From positions 372,001 through 436,000 of the forward strand of contig CBDEGP010000002.1 in NCBI GenBank assembly GCA_965237875.1: 64,000 nucleotides of DNA, read 5' to 3'. The translations under genes and the position numbers were made by a program. A model generated the notes under the pieces. That model saw nothing but the letters and a program-made list of their open reading frames with translations. It made no database searches and was not told where the DNA came from. Positions 7,453 through 16,318 of this stretch are shown in pieces. Numbering within the stretch: position 1 is the first letter of the stretch; each line of letters begins with the position of its first letter. Source of the stretch: DAOUJI01 sp965237875. Its GTDB lineage: Bacteria > Chloroflexota > Dehalococcoidia > Lucifugimonadales > JAGWBF01.

Positions 7453-9585
7453 ATGAAGATTCGGTCTATCGTATCCAGTCCCAAGGTTCTGGCCATTATT
7501 CCCCTGATCTTGACACTGCTCTTGGGTGTGGCGTGTGGGGGAGACGCAGCCACGCCACCGCCGGCGGCGACGGCCACCCCCCCCCCCACGGCTACGCCCC
7601 AGCCTTCCCCCACGCCCCAGCCCACCCTCGACTTCGCAGCGCTGGCTCAACAGTTCGGCGCTCAAGTACAGCGCGACATCGCTAGCCAGATTGCTGGCAT
7701 CGAATTCCCAGAAGGGTTGACAGCAGAGGACGTACAGGCCATCGTGGCCGCGGCAATCTCCAATATCCCCGAGGGGCTAACTTCTCAGGATGTCCAGGCT
7801 ATAGTGTCCCGGGCAATATCCGAAATCCCTGAGGGTTTGACTGCGGAACAGATGGAAGCGGCAATCAAGAACGCCGTCGATGCCGGTGTGCAGCGGGCGG
7901 TGTCCGAGGCTGTGGCCCAGATACCTCCCACGGCCACTCCCGCGCCTACACAACCACCCTCTGCTATGACGCTCGTGGAGACCCGGCTGGCGGCTGCCAC
8001 CGAGATGGACGTGGAGTCCAACGACCCGATCCGGTCAAACTCTCAAAACTCACCCCAGGTCGTTCACATGTATGAAGCCCTGGTGGGTTTCGGCTTCGAA
8101 GGGGAGTTGCTGCCCATGCTGGCCGAGTCCTGGGATGTCGACTCGACGGCGACGGAGTGGACCTTCAAACTCCGCAAGGGTGTCCCGTTCCACAGAAAAG
8201 CAACCGACGAGGATGACGGCGAGTTCAGCGCCGAAGACGTGAAAGCTACGCTGTTGCATGGGACTCAGCCTGAGTTGCTATCGTCCCGGGCAGACTTGTG
8301 GCAGGTAGTACACGATAACATGAGGATAGTGAACGACTACGAGGTGACGTTTGTGCTGGATGAGCCACAGATCGACTTTGACTGGCTCCTGAGTCAGCGC
8401 AACGAACTGTTGATGCTGAGCAAGGCCCACTTGGATGCTGAGGGCCAGGAAGGTGTGGAGGCCAGTCCCGTCGGTACGGGACCCTACCAGTTCGTGGAGC
8501 GGGCTTCAGGTTCCTATATCCTCCACGTACGAGTACCGTACAAGCACTGGCGGGTGACACCCGACTTCCCCCAAGTCCAGATTTTCAGCGTCAAGGAAGT
8601 TTCCACCAGGCAGGCCATGCTCCTAGCCGGGCAGATTCACCTCACCCAGCTAACTCCAGACTTGGAGCGAGCTGCCATCGCCAACGGCATGGTTACCATC
8701 GCCTCCAATATCCCCCAACAGAACCCCTACGTGATTTTCGGAGGCCAATACTATCCCGACAAACTTGTGGGCAAGAGGACGGGGGCTTTCCCAGACCTGC
8801 CCTTCTCTGACGTGTACCACCCGGCAACTGAAGTCCCGTGGGTGAACAAGAAGGTACGCGAGGCATTGAACAAGGCGATAGACCGCAAGACCATCATTGA
8901 GACCATCTTCGATGGGAAGGCTGTCTTAAACTATAACTTCCCCTTCCATCCGGCCCTGAATAACGGCCGCGGCTGGAACCCCGAGTGGGAGGAGCGCTGG
9001 GAGGAGAAGTACGGGTATGACCCGGAACGCGCCAAGGAGCTGTTGAAGGAAGCGGAGGAGGAGATAGGCCAACCCCTGGACTGGTCCAAAGTGCAATTCC
9101 GGATCGCCATCCAGGCGGAAATGCCCCAGGCAACAGACTTGACCCTCGCCATATACAACTACTGGAAGGCCATTGGCGTACCGGTGGAGTCGGAGGCCAT
9201 GGATGACGCCAGTCGCGGCCCGCACCATAGGGCAGCGTCATGGGGCGGCGTCACAATAATGATCGACGGTGGCTTTCGCCCAGAACCCACTTTCCTCCTG
9301 ATATATCTCAACAGCGGACGAACGTTGAGAAACGTCTGCTGCCAGTTCTTCGAGAACGAGGCCGTTGATACTCTTTATGAGCAACTATCAACTGAATTTG
9401 ACCTGAACAAACGGCACGAGATATTGCAGGATATAGGTGACGTCGTCTACAACGAGTATGGGATCATGGGCCTGGTCTCCCTCCCCATAGTCTTTACGGT
9501 AAACCCCAACGTTGTGGCCGACTACAAAACGTCGGGTATACTGGGGATCAGAGACCTGGAATATGTCAAGGCAGTGAAGAATTAA
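7453..9585 (+). CDS. ABC transporter solute-binding lipoprotein, family 5 (peptide/nickel type)
   Basis: A 710-aa secreted lipoprotein that delivers a peptide-like or other organic ligand to the permeases encoded downstream. Start ATG 7453 follows a strong GGAGGGAG site. The lipobox LLLGVAC puts the lipidated cysteine at 28, followed by an Ala/Thr/Pro linker. Residues about 80-150 hold three 22-residue repeats of the type IPEGLTxxDVQAIV, a spacer not found in standard DppA/OppA. The family-5 fold follows from about 170 (ALVGFGFEGELLPMLAESW, EFSAEDVKATL, VREALNKAIDR). It is longer than usual because of the spacer. A 219-bp gap separates it from the first permease. Confidence 0.9.
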   Translation: MKIRSIVSSPKVLAIIPLILTLLLGVACGGDAATPPPAATATPPPTATPQPSPTPQPTLDFAALAQQFGAQVQRDIASQIAGIEFPEGLTAEDVQAIVAAAISNIPEGLTSQDVQAIVSRAISEIPEGLTAEQMEAAIKNAVDAGVQRAVSEAVAQIPPTATPAPTQPPSAMTLVETRLAAATEMDVESNDPIRSNSQNSPQVVHMYEALVGFGFEGELLPMLAESWDVDSTATEWTFKLRKGVPFHRKATDEDDGEFSAEDVKATLLHGTQPELLSSRADLWQVVHDNMRIVNDYEVTFVLDEPQIDFDWLLSQRNELLMLSKAHLDAEGQEGVEASPVGTGPYQFVERASGSYILHVRVPYKHWRVTPDFPQVQIFSVKEVSTRQAMLLAGQIHLTQLTPDLERAAIANGMVTIASNIPQQNPYVIFGGQYYPDKLVGKRTGAFPDLPFSDVYHPATEVPWVNKKVREALNKAIDRKTIIETIFDGKAVLNYNFPFHPALNNGRGWNPEWEERWEEKYGYDPERAKELLKEAEEEIGQPLDWSKVQFRIAIQAEMPQATDLTLAIYNYWKAIGVPVESEAMDDASRGPHHRAASWGGVTIMIDGGFRPEPTFLLIYLNSGRTLRNVCCQFFENEAVDTLYEQLSTEFDLNKRHEILQDIGDVVYNEYGIMGLVSLPIVFTVNPNVVADYKTSGILGIRDLEYVKAVKN

Positions 9586-9686
9586 GTCGGAGTAGGCGGC
9601 CCGGGGAAGGCCCAAGGACCCACGTCGGGCGCCACGGGCCGCTCAAGGTCTTAAGGAAACTAGGGTCCAGGACAAGCCAGATGATG

Positions 9687-9728
9687 GGGCCAGCCGGTCC
9701 TCGCGGCAGCGAGGGGGCCGGCTGGCCC
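9687..9728 (+). terminator. GC-rich hairpin between binding protein and permease genes
   Basis: An 11-bp perfect stem, GGGCCAGCCGG (9687-9697) with CCGGCTGGCCC (9718-9728), whose loop holds a second small stem CCTCG/CGAGG. No T-run follows. Its position after a highly expressed binding-protein gene fits an mRNA-stabilising or attenuating structure that lowers permease expression. Confidence 0.6.
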
Positions 9729-9804
9729 ATCGTGGCTATATCCAGCCGTCACCACGGTGACCGGCAACCTATAAAAGGGGCGTTGGCCCGCCGCCGAATA
9801 GGAC

Positions 9805-10725
9805 ATGCAACGTTACATCTTGATCCGCCTGATCCAGGGCGCATTTGTTGTCTGGGCCGTCGTCACCTTCGTCTTTGTCCTGAGCCGCCTCTCAGGAGAC
9901 CCGATAGAGTTGATGGTGCCCCTAGAGACAGCTCCCGAAGTGGTCGAGGCTATACAGGAGCACTGGGGGCTGAACGATTCGCTCCTCCACCAGTACTGGA
10001 ACTTCGTGAGCAATGCCGCACAAGGGAAGTTTGGCAAGTCCTTTAAATGGCCCGCGGAAGACATCATGGACCTAATAAAGGCCAGGCTGTTAGCCTCTCT
10101 GCAGCTGACTTTGACAGCTCTGGTTCTGGCCTCGCTAGTGGCGCTGGCGCTAGGGGTGCTGACAGCGATCAAAAAGGACACACCATGGGACTACGTCGGG
10201 AAGAGTTTCGCCTTTCTGGGCCAGTCGGCGCCCAGCTTCTGGACGGCCATAATGCTAATGTGGCTCTTCGGAGTGGAGTTGAAATGGCTTCCCACAGCAG
10301 GGAAAGGCGGGATCGACCACATGGTCCTGCCAGTTGCCACCTTGAGCGCGTTCCAGGTGGCGGCGATGATGCGGCTGGTACGCTCCTCCATGCTGGATAC
10401 CCTGGACAGTGAATACGTGAAGTTGGCCCGCATAAAAGGGCTGCCAGAGTGGAAGGTGCTGTGGAAACATTGTCTCCGCAATGCCGCCATCGCTCCCCTC
10501 ACCTACTTCGGTCTCACGGCTGGAGTGCTCCTCACCGGCTCGGTGATAGTGGAAACCATTTTCGCCTGGCCCGGCATAGGGCTGCTGATAATCAGCTCAA
10601 TCAATGGAAGAGACTTCCAAGTGGTGCAAGCTGTAACGCTGGTCTTCTCTGTAGGCTTCATCCTGCTGACCCTCATTGTTGATATCATTTATGCCTTCGT
10701 CGACCCCCGCATTCGTTATGGATAA
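9805..10725 (+). CDS. ABC transporter permease, DppB type
   Basis: A 306-aa integral membrane protein of the binding-protein-dependent transport inner membrane component family, forming half of the import channel. It starts MQRYILIRLIQGAFVV, with the first membrane span at about 9-30 and five more spans after residue 95. The EAA loop that contacts the ATPase is at about 190-225 (RSSMLDTLDSEYVKLARIKG). The C-terminus DPRIRYG is typical of DppB. It pairs with the DppC-type gene 36 bases downstream and with the upstream binding protein; no ATPase gene follows in this window. Confidence 0.93.
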   Translation: MQRYILIRLIQGAFVVWAVVTFVFVLSRLSGDPIELMVPLETAPEVVEAIQEHWGLNDSLLHQYWNFVSNAAQGKFGKSFKWPAEDIMDLIKARLLASLQLTLTALVLASLVALALGVLTAIKKDTPWDYVGKSFAFLGQSAPSFWTAIMLMWLFGVELKWLPTAGKGGIDHMVLPVATLSAFQVAAMMRLVRSSMLDTLDSEYVKLARIKGLPEWKVLWKHCLRNAAIAPLTYFGLTAGVLLTGSVIVETIFAWPGIGLLIISSINGRDFQVVQAVTLVFSVGFILLTLIVDIIYAFVDPRIRYG

Positions 10726-10761
10726 ATCCGGAGGAGATTATCCTGAGGACTTGGCCCTGGT

Positions 10762-11832
10762 ATGGCTGACATAGCTGTAAGACGCCGTTGGTCCACCCTC
10801 TCGATGGTGGGCGCCGGTATGCGTGTGGTGCGCCGGTATCCCATTATTCCCGTCATTGTTCTGATAATAGTTCTCATAATCCCCGCCGCCTTTGCCGGCC
10901 TGATCGCACCCCATGACCCATTTGAGCAGGACCTGCGCAATCGCTTGGCGCCACCGGCCTGGATGGGCGGCAGCCTGGTCACCAAGACAGTGGTTGAGAG
11001 GGTTGAGAGGGGGGGAGACACCACGACCCAGATCCCCCTTGCCAGCGCCAGACAGCTAAGGGAAGGGACGGGCATCAATCAGGTGCCCAACTTGAAGCAG
11101 GATATCGAAATAGGCGATGAGATACAGATTGTAAGTACAGTAGAAGGCAAGTGGACAAATCCCTTGGGCACTGACAAGCTGGGCAGAGACCTTCTCAGCC
11201 GCATAATTCACGGCGCCAGGGTTTCTCTGATCGTGTCCCTGACAGTGATAGCCCTTTCCGGGGTCATAGGGACCACCCTAGGACTCATGGCTGGATTTTT
11301 CGGTGGCCGCGTGGACTACGTGATATCCCGGCTTATAGATCTGGTTATCGCTATGCCCGCAATCCTGGTAGCCCTCGTACTAGTGAGCGTCTTCAAGCCG
11401 GGCCTGCCCATTCTGATAGGGGTGATAGTGGGCTCCCTCTGGGCTGACTATGCGCGCATGGTGCGGGGAGAAGCTTTGAGTCTCACACAGCAAGACTTTG
11501 TGGCCAGAGCCAGGGTGGCAGGATGCTCCAATGCGCGAATTATGGCCAACTACGTTCTGCCCAATTTATTCAATAGCCTGGTCGTGCTGGGTACCTTGCA
11601 GGTTGGCTATGTCATCATCATCGAGTCCTCACTCAGCTTCCTTGGCCTTGGCATTCCACCCCCCGAGCCAACCTGGGGCAACACAGTTGCCGAAGGAAGG
11701 GACATCATCATCCAGACGGCCTGGTGGGTTTCCCTCTTTCCCGGCCTCGCCATCGTGCTCACGGTGCTGTCCATGAACCTGCTCGGGGACTGGCTGCGGG
11801 ACACGTTGGACCCCAAGCTACGCCAATTGTAA
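10762..11832 (+). CDS. ABC transporter permease, DppC type
   Basis: A 356-aa membrane permease partner of the DppB-type protein. The first span is at about 28-50; the catalytic-domain start NPLGTDKLGRDLLSRI (about 132-147) is the classic DppC motif and the EAA loop lies at about 235-262. It is longer than the usual 280-300 aa because residues about 60-130 form a periplasmic insertion between the first span and the TDKLGRD motif. The end DTLDPKLRQL is also the source of a degenerate duplicate at 12858-12945. The AAC-free start ATG 10762 follows GAGGAC weakly. Confidence 0.93.
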   Translation: MADIAVRRRWSTLSMVGAGMRVVRRYPIIPVIVLIIVLIIPAAFAGLIAPHDPFEQDLRNRLAPPAWMGGSLVTKTVVERVERGGDTTTQIPLASARQLREGTGINQVPNLKQDIEIGDEIQIVSTVEGKWTNPLGTDKLGRDLLSRIIHGARVSLIVSLTVIALSGVIGTTLGLMAGFFGGRVDYVISRLIDLVIAMPAILVALVLVSVFKPGLPILIGVIVGSLWADYARMVRGEALSLTQQDFVARARVAGCSNARIMANYVLPNLFNSLVVLGTLQVGYVIIIESSLSFLGLGIPPPEPTWGNTVAEGRDIIIQTAWWVSLFPGLAIVLTVLSMNLLGDWLRDTLDPKLRQL

Positions 11833-11966
11833 GATGTATACCACCTCATCATCAGTAGGCCTATGCCCCGGTCTCCGTCGTCAAGGTAGGGACCTAGCCT
11901 GCCGACGGTTCTTTCCAATTCAGGTAGGCACTGGGCTAAAAGTTCCCGACGACTAAAATTGGATGG

Positions 11967-12796
11967 ATGAGGAACGAGATGGGGACTAGACAAATTTCGG
12001 ACCCCGATGCGTATAACGTCTGGAGTCCCCCGGCGACATGGCAATGGAGGACCATCCGCGTCAAGAAGGCCTTGGGGGAGGGTAAGTGTGCCACTACCCT
12101 ATACGGGGTGGGCGCCCCAGAGATGGTGGACTTCATGGGGCAGTTCGGATTCGAGGGGATATGGCTTGAGATGGAGCATACTCTCCCCGTCCTGTCCCTA
12201 ACCGACATAGCTAATATGTCCAGGGCCTGCGATCTCTGGGGCATAAGCTCTGTAGTCCGTTGCCCAACGACCCCTGGGGCATCCAACGTGTACTGGACTC
12301 GGGCGCCGATGGCGTGGCCGTGCCCCACGTCAGGACCAAGGAAGCGGCCGAAGCAGTTGTCAGGGCAGTAAAGTATGGCCCCATCGGCAGACGCGGTGAC
12401 TACATCGGACGCCAGGGTGTAGGAGTCGCTGATGCGCGCCGGAAGTCCAATGAGCAGACCACGGTCATCCTCTTCATCGAGGAGGTGGAGGGTATCAAAA
12501 ACTGTGACGAAATCCTCACAGTGGACCATGTAGATGCCTACTTCATCGGGGCTGGAGACCTCTCCCAGGATATGGGCCTCGCCGGTCAGCGGTACCACCC
12601 TGATGTGCAGAAGATCGTCGACGAGTGCATAGCCAAATGTGTAGCGGCCGGCAAGGCGGCCGGTTGTTTGGTCACCGATGATGTTGTTGAAGACTATATA
12701 GACAAGGGCGCCCGCTACTTCCAGATGGGCTGGCAGTCGTGGGTGGCCAGAGGTGCAATGGAGTATGTGGCAAAGGTCCAGGCGAGGATGGGGTGA
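11967..12796 (+). pseudogene. HpcH/HpaI-type aldolase gene split by a frameshift
   Basis: The first 98 codons (from ATG 11967, or ATG 11979 with GAGGAA before it) give an aldolase N-terminus with IWLEMEHT (the conserved His region). At about 12258-12262 the frame must step back by one base to continue as PNDPWGIQRVLDSGADG to a TGA at 12796, with IEEVEGI and FIGAGDLS, the acidic metal ligands. All catalytic elements survive across the two frames, so one base is missing: either a recent mutation or a sequence error. The enzyme class cleaves 2-keto-3-hydroxy acids to pyruvate plus an aldehyde. It follows the ABC permeases by 134 bases. Confidence 0.75.
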
Positions 12797-12857
12797 ACGG
12801 ACTTCGCTCAGCAGCATAGTACAGGCGGAGACCGAAGAAGGGGAGAGCGACGCCCCT

Positions 12858-12945
12858 TCCCCGGCCTCGTCATCATGTTTATTTTGCTGTCCATGAACCT
12901 GGGGGGCAGGTGGTTTCGGGAGACTTGGACACCAAACTGCGGTAG
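12858..12945 (+). pseudogene. Degenerate C-terminal fragment of a DppC-type permease
   Basis: Translation gives FPGLVIMFILLSMNLGG then W-R-E-T, aligning to FPGLAIVLTVLSMNLLG at the end of the permease 10762-11832. A one-base frame change then gives LDTKLR and a TAG at 12943, against LDPKLRQL in the intact gene. Only the last 30 residues remain. It shows that a second permease copy once ended here, downstream of the aldolase. Nothing else is seen between 12797 and 13043. Confidence 0.7.
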
Positions 12946-13043
12946 ATCCGGGTGGCTCCCGGCAAGGCCCCGACGGTCTCCAGGGCGGAAGGGCCGCCCT
13001 TGGTTCAATGCAGCTTTAGGCGCCGCTACACTAGGAGGTACCG

Positions 13044-15731
13044 ATGTCCCTGTCCCATCGGGAAACGGCCGAGTTGCCACAAGCTCTCGCGGGAGTGCGT
13101 GTTGTTGATTTCACCTGGGTGAGGGCAGGCCCATGGGCCACCCGCTGGCTGGGAGCTTTGGGCGCCGAGGTGATCAAGGTCGAGTGGCCCGACAGCGAGA
13201 GAGGTAGGGGCGAAGGAATAGCGACGCCCCCGGGAGTGGAGACCGGTCTGAACACCTCGGGGAACTTCAACGATACCAACTGTAACAAGCTAGGCATCAC
13301 CCTGAACCTGCGCAGCCCAAAGGGCCTCGACCTGATAAAGCGTCTCATCTCCATCTCGGACGTGGTCATCGAGAACTTCAGCACCCGGGCATTGGGGAGC
13401 TGGGGATTGGGTTACGATGAGCTGCTCAAGCTGAAACCCGACATAGTCTATGTATCCCAGGCAGGGTTTGGCCACACTGGACGTCATCGGCACTACACCA
13501 CGTTCGGCCCTATCGCCCAGGCCTTCTCGGGGCTGACCTACCAGTCTGGACTGCCCGGAAAGCCTCCTGCAGGCTGGGGCTGGTCCTACCTGGACGACAC
13601 CGGGGGCATGTACATGGCCATGGCTACCATGACCGCCCTCTACCACCGCGACATGACCGGCCAGGGGCAGCACGTGGACCTTTCTCAGATGATCGCCGGG
13701 ATCACCCTGAACGGGCCCGCGCTGCTGGACGCCACTGTGAACGGCCGCCCATCCCGCCGCGAGGGATATCCCCCTGGGAACCGCACTGTTTGGCCGGGGA
13801 CCACGTTTGCGAACAACTACCGCGGCCGCACCGTCGTTCCCCACAACGCCTACCGCACCAAGGGGGATGGCTACAACGACTGGTGCGCCATCGCCTGCTT
13901 CTCCGACGAGGAATGGCAAAACCTGGTCCGTACGATGGGCAATCCCGCCTGGGCCATTGATGGCCGATTGACCAGCCTCGAAGGGCGGCTCCAGCACCAG
14001 GAGGAGCTGGACCGGGGCATTCAGGAATGGACCCTGACGCTGGAGAAGTACGAGCTGATGGAGCGCTGCCAGGCCGCCGGGGTGGGCGCTATGCCGGTCC
14101 AGAGCACCGAGGACCGGGTGGAGCACGATCCCCAGCTCCGCCACAGGGAGATGTACACCGAGCTGGACCACCCGGCGCTGGGACCTCGCAAGTTCCAGAA
14201 CGCACCCTTCAAGCTTTCAGAGAGCCCCGCGTTCCACTATCTGCCCGGCCCGTTGATCGGCCAGCATAACAGGGAGGTATTGGAGGGTCTCCTGGAGCTG
14301 AGCCATGAGGAGTTCGTGGAAGGGTACGAAGACGGCACCTTTTGGCCCAAGACCCGGGATCGGTATCCGTACATGGAAGAGATGCTGCAGGGAGGTCCCG
14401 TGCCCGCGGGTTTGGAGTGTAATGCCTCCCGCCGCCAGAACCGAAGGCAGGAGAAATCTGAGGAGGGTACTGCGGAGGCCGTTAGCCAGAACATGGCAGG
14501 GCCCCTGTCAGGCCTCAGGGTACTGGAACTGGGGGACGAGAAGGGGGAGTTCTGCGGCAAACTGATGGCGGACCTGGGGGCCGACGTCATTAAGATCGAG
14601 CCGCCAGGCGGAGGTTCCAGCCGCACCGTTGGGCCCTTCCTGGATGACGTTCCCCACAGAGAGCGAAGTATCGCCTTCTGGCACTACAACACCTCTAAGA
14701 GAGGCATCACCCTCAACCTGGAAACGGAGGACGGGCGAAGCCTCTTCCGACGCCTGGCCTCCAACGCCGACATCTTATTGGAGACTTTCGCACCGGGCTA
14801 CCTGGCATCCCTTGGGCTGGGGTACGAGGAACTGAAGAAGATAAACCCCCGGTTGATCTTCTGCTCTCTGACTCCCTTCGGCCAGACGGGGCCATGGCGG
14901 GACTACATCACCAGCGACCTGTTGCACCTGGCGGTAGGGGGCCAGATGGGGTGCTGTGGGTACGACGAGGAGGACTTCCCAGATAGCCCACCGATAGCGG
15001 GAGGAGGCGGGCAGGCCTGGCACATAGGATGCCACTATGCCAACATGGCCATCGTGGCAGCTCTGATGTACCGGACCGAAACGGGGCGGGGGCAGTACAT
15101 CGATGCCTCCATTCATGACTCCTGTGCCCTCACCACCGAGTTCCACGTGGCTAACTACATCTACACCGGTGCGGTTCCCCTCCGGCAGACGGGGCGTCAC
15201 GCCTCTGTCACGCGCCGTCCCCAGTCCCAGTTCCTCTGTAAGGATGGCAAATATATGCACGCCTCCGTCGGCCAGCTTAGCCCTCGGCAAATAGGAGCGC
15301 TGGCTGAGTGGATGGACACCTATGGCCTGGCTGGAGACCTGCAAGATCCCAGCTACCAGGACCCCAAGGTGGTCCGGGAGAAGGTCTCCCACATCGGTGA
15401 CCTGTTGACGCAGTTTGCCGCCAACCTCACCGCAGAGGAGTTGGCCTACGGGGGCCAGGAGAGGGGTTTCGGTTGGGGATTGGTCCGGACTCCCGAAGAC
15501 CTGCTAGAGGACGGCCACCTGGAGGACCGGGGCTTCTGGGTCGAGGTGGAGCATCCTGAGTTGGGGCGTAGCTTCAAGTATCCCGGTCCCGCCGGGCTAT
15601 ACAATGGCTCTCCTTGGAGGATCCGCCGACGTGCACCCCTGATCGGAGAAGACAACCAAGAGGTGTACTGCGGAGAGCTGGGGCTTCAGCCGGCGGAGCT
15701 GGCGCTCCTCGCGGAGTCCAAGGTGGTTTAG
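13044..15731 (+). CDS. Tandem-fused CaiB/BaiF (family III) CoA-transferase
   Basis: An 895-aa protein made of two family III CoA-transferase units (about 1-455 and 486-895) joined by a charged linker (about 460-485). Each has the G-x-R-V-x-x-L/F start, a DVVIENF or DILLETF element, and a TGQGQ/TGRGQ motif. Family III enzymes use one catalytic Asp: the first unit has D184 (YLDDTGG), while the second has W659/H660 at that place and no Asp, so only the first half looks competent. Single-unit enzymes are about 400 aa and dimerise as interlocked rings; this fusion would be a built-in heterodimer. Substrate unknown. Confidence 0.9.
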   Translation: MSLSHRETAELPQALAGVRVVDFTWVRAGPWATRWLGALGAEVIKVEWPDSERGRGEGIATPPGVETGLNTSGNFNDTNCNKLGITLNLRSPKGLDLIKRLISISDVVIENFSTRALGSWGLGYDELLKLKPDIVYVSQAGFGHTGRHRHYTTFGPIAQAFSGLTYQSGLPGKPPAGWGWSYLDDTGGMYMAMATMTALYHRDMTGQGQHVDLSQMIAGITLNGPALLDATVNGRPSRREGYPPGNRTVWPGTTFANNYRGRTVVPHNAYRTKGDGYNDWCAIACFSDEEWQNLVRTMGNPAWAIDGRLTSLEGRLQHQEELDRGIQEWTLTLEKYELMERCQAAGVGAMPVQSTEDRVEHDPQLRHREMYTELDHPALGPRKFQNAPFKLSESPAFHYLPGPLIGQHNREVLEGLLELSHEEFVEGYEDGTFWPKTRDRYPYMEEMLQGGPVPAGLECNASRRQNRRQEKSEEGTAEAVSQNMAGPLSGLRVLELGDEKGEFCGKLMADLGADVIKIEPPGGGSSRTVGPFLDDVPHRERSIAFWHYNTSKRGITLNLETEDGRSLFRRLASNADILLETFAPGYLASLGLGYEELKKINPRLIFCSLTPFGQTGPWRDYITSDLLHLAVGGQMGCCGYDEEDFPDSPPIAGGGGQAWHIGCHYANMAIVAALMYRTETGRGQYIDASIHDSCALTTEFHVANYIYTGAVPLRQTGRHASVTRRPQSQFLCKDGKYMHASVGQLSPRQIGALAEWMDTYGLAGDLQDPSYQDPKVVREKVSHIGDLLTQFAANLTAEELAYGGQERGFGWGLVRTPEDLLEDGHLEDRGFWVEVEHPELGRSFKYPGPAGLYNGSPWRIRRRAPLIGEDNQEVYCGELGLQPAELALLAESKVV

Positions 15732-15831
15732 CCTTCTATTTTCCGCCCTTCCAGAGGGTGTCGAGGATAGCCCCTGAGACATGGGCAGTTGCTCCATTCT
15801 GAGACCCACGGCCCTGTATATGGCATTAGCC

Positions 15832-15875
15832 AGAGCAGCCATGGGAGGCGCCAGTGGCGCCTCTCCCACTGCTCT
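15832..15875. terminator. Strong hairpin after the CoA-transferase gene
   Basis: Stem GGGAGGCGCC (15843-15852) pairs with GGCGCCTCTCCC (15856-15867, one bulge) around an AGT loop, extended by outer AGAGCAG/TGCTCT. It lies 100 bases after the CoA-transferase stop and just after the minus-strand pseudogene ends, so it could work in both directions. No clear T-run. Confidence 0.6.
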
Positions 15876-16253
15876 CAAACTCCACCCCGCATGGGTGGGT
15901 TGGCCACGTTTTCCAACCCTTCATGCAAAATAGGATCTCCGTCCTTCATGGCGTCCAGGACATCCAGCACGGGCTCCAGGACCTGGTAGTCCACCTGGAT
16001 CAAGCCAAGGGCCTCATCAGTGATATGGAAGTTAGTGGCTGCCACAGCCTGGCCTTTGTAAAGGACCTTGATATCTGCGATGCAGTTGTTGCTCAGGAAC
16101 TTGGGGTTCTCGATCGTGCCGTCCAACTGATCCGAGCCCTTGTCCGAGAGCTTGGGGAAGTCAGCCGGCGTGGTCACAGCCTGAACGCCGGGCAGGGCTT
16201 GGGCCTTGTTGGTACCTATGGATACGATCCTGGCGTGGAAGCGAGGGCTGCTT
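15875..16253 (-). pseudogene. Fragment of a xanthine dehydrogenase-type molybdopterin subunit
   Basis: About 125 codons matching only the N-terminal part of a CoxL/XdhA-like large subunit: SSPRFHARIVSI, then ALPGVQAVTTPADFP, a YKGQAVAA stretch and VDYQVLEPVLD. An in-frame TAA lies just upstream of 16253 and the frame closes after VANPPMRGGV, whereas intact subunits run to about 750 aa. No start codon with a ribosome-binding site is present. It is a relic, not a gene; the rest of the operon is missing. Confidence 0.7.
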
Positions 16254-16318
16254 AGTTGGACTTATTCAGGGTCAGGTGATCCAGCAGCCCAGCTTGGCGA
16301 CGTCATCAATCTCACACC

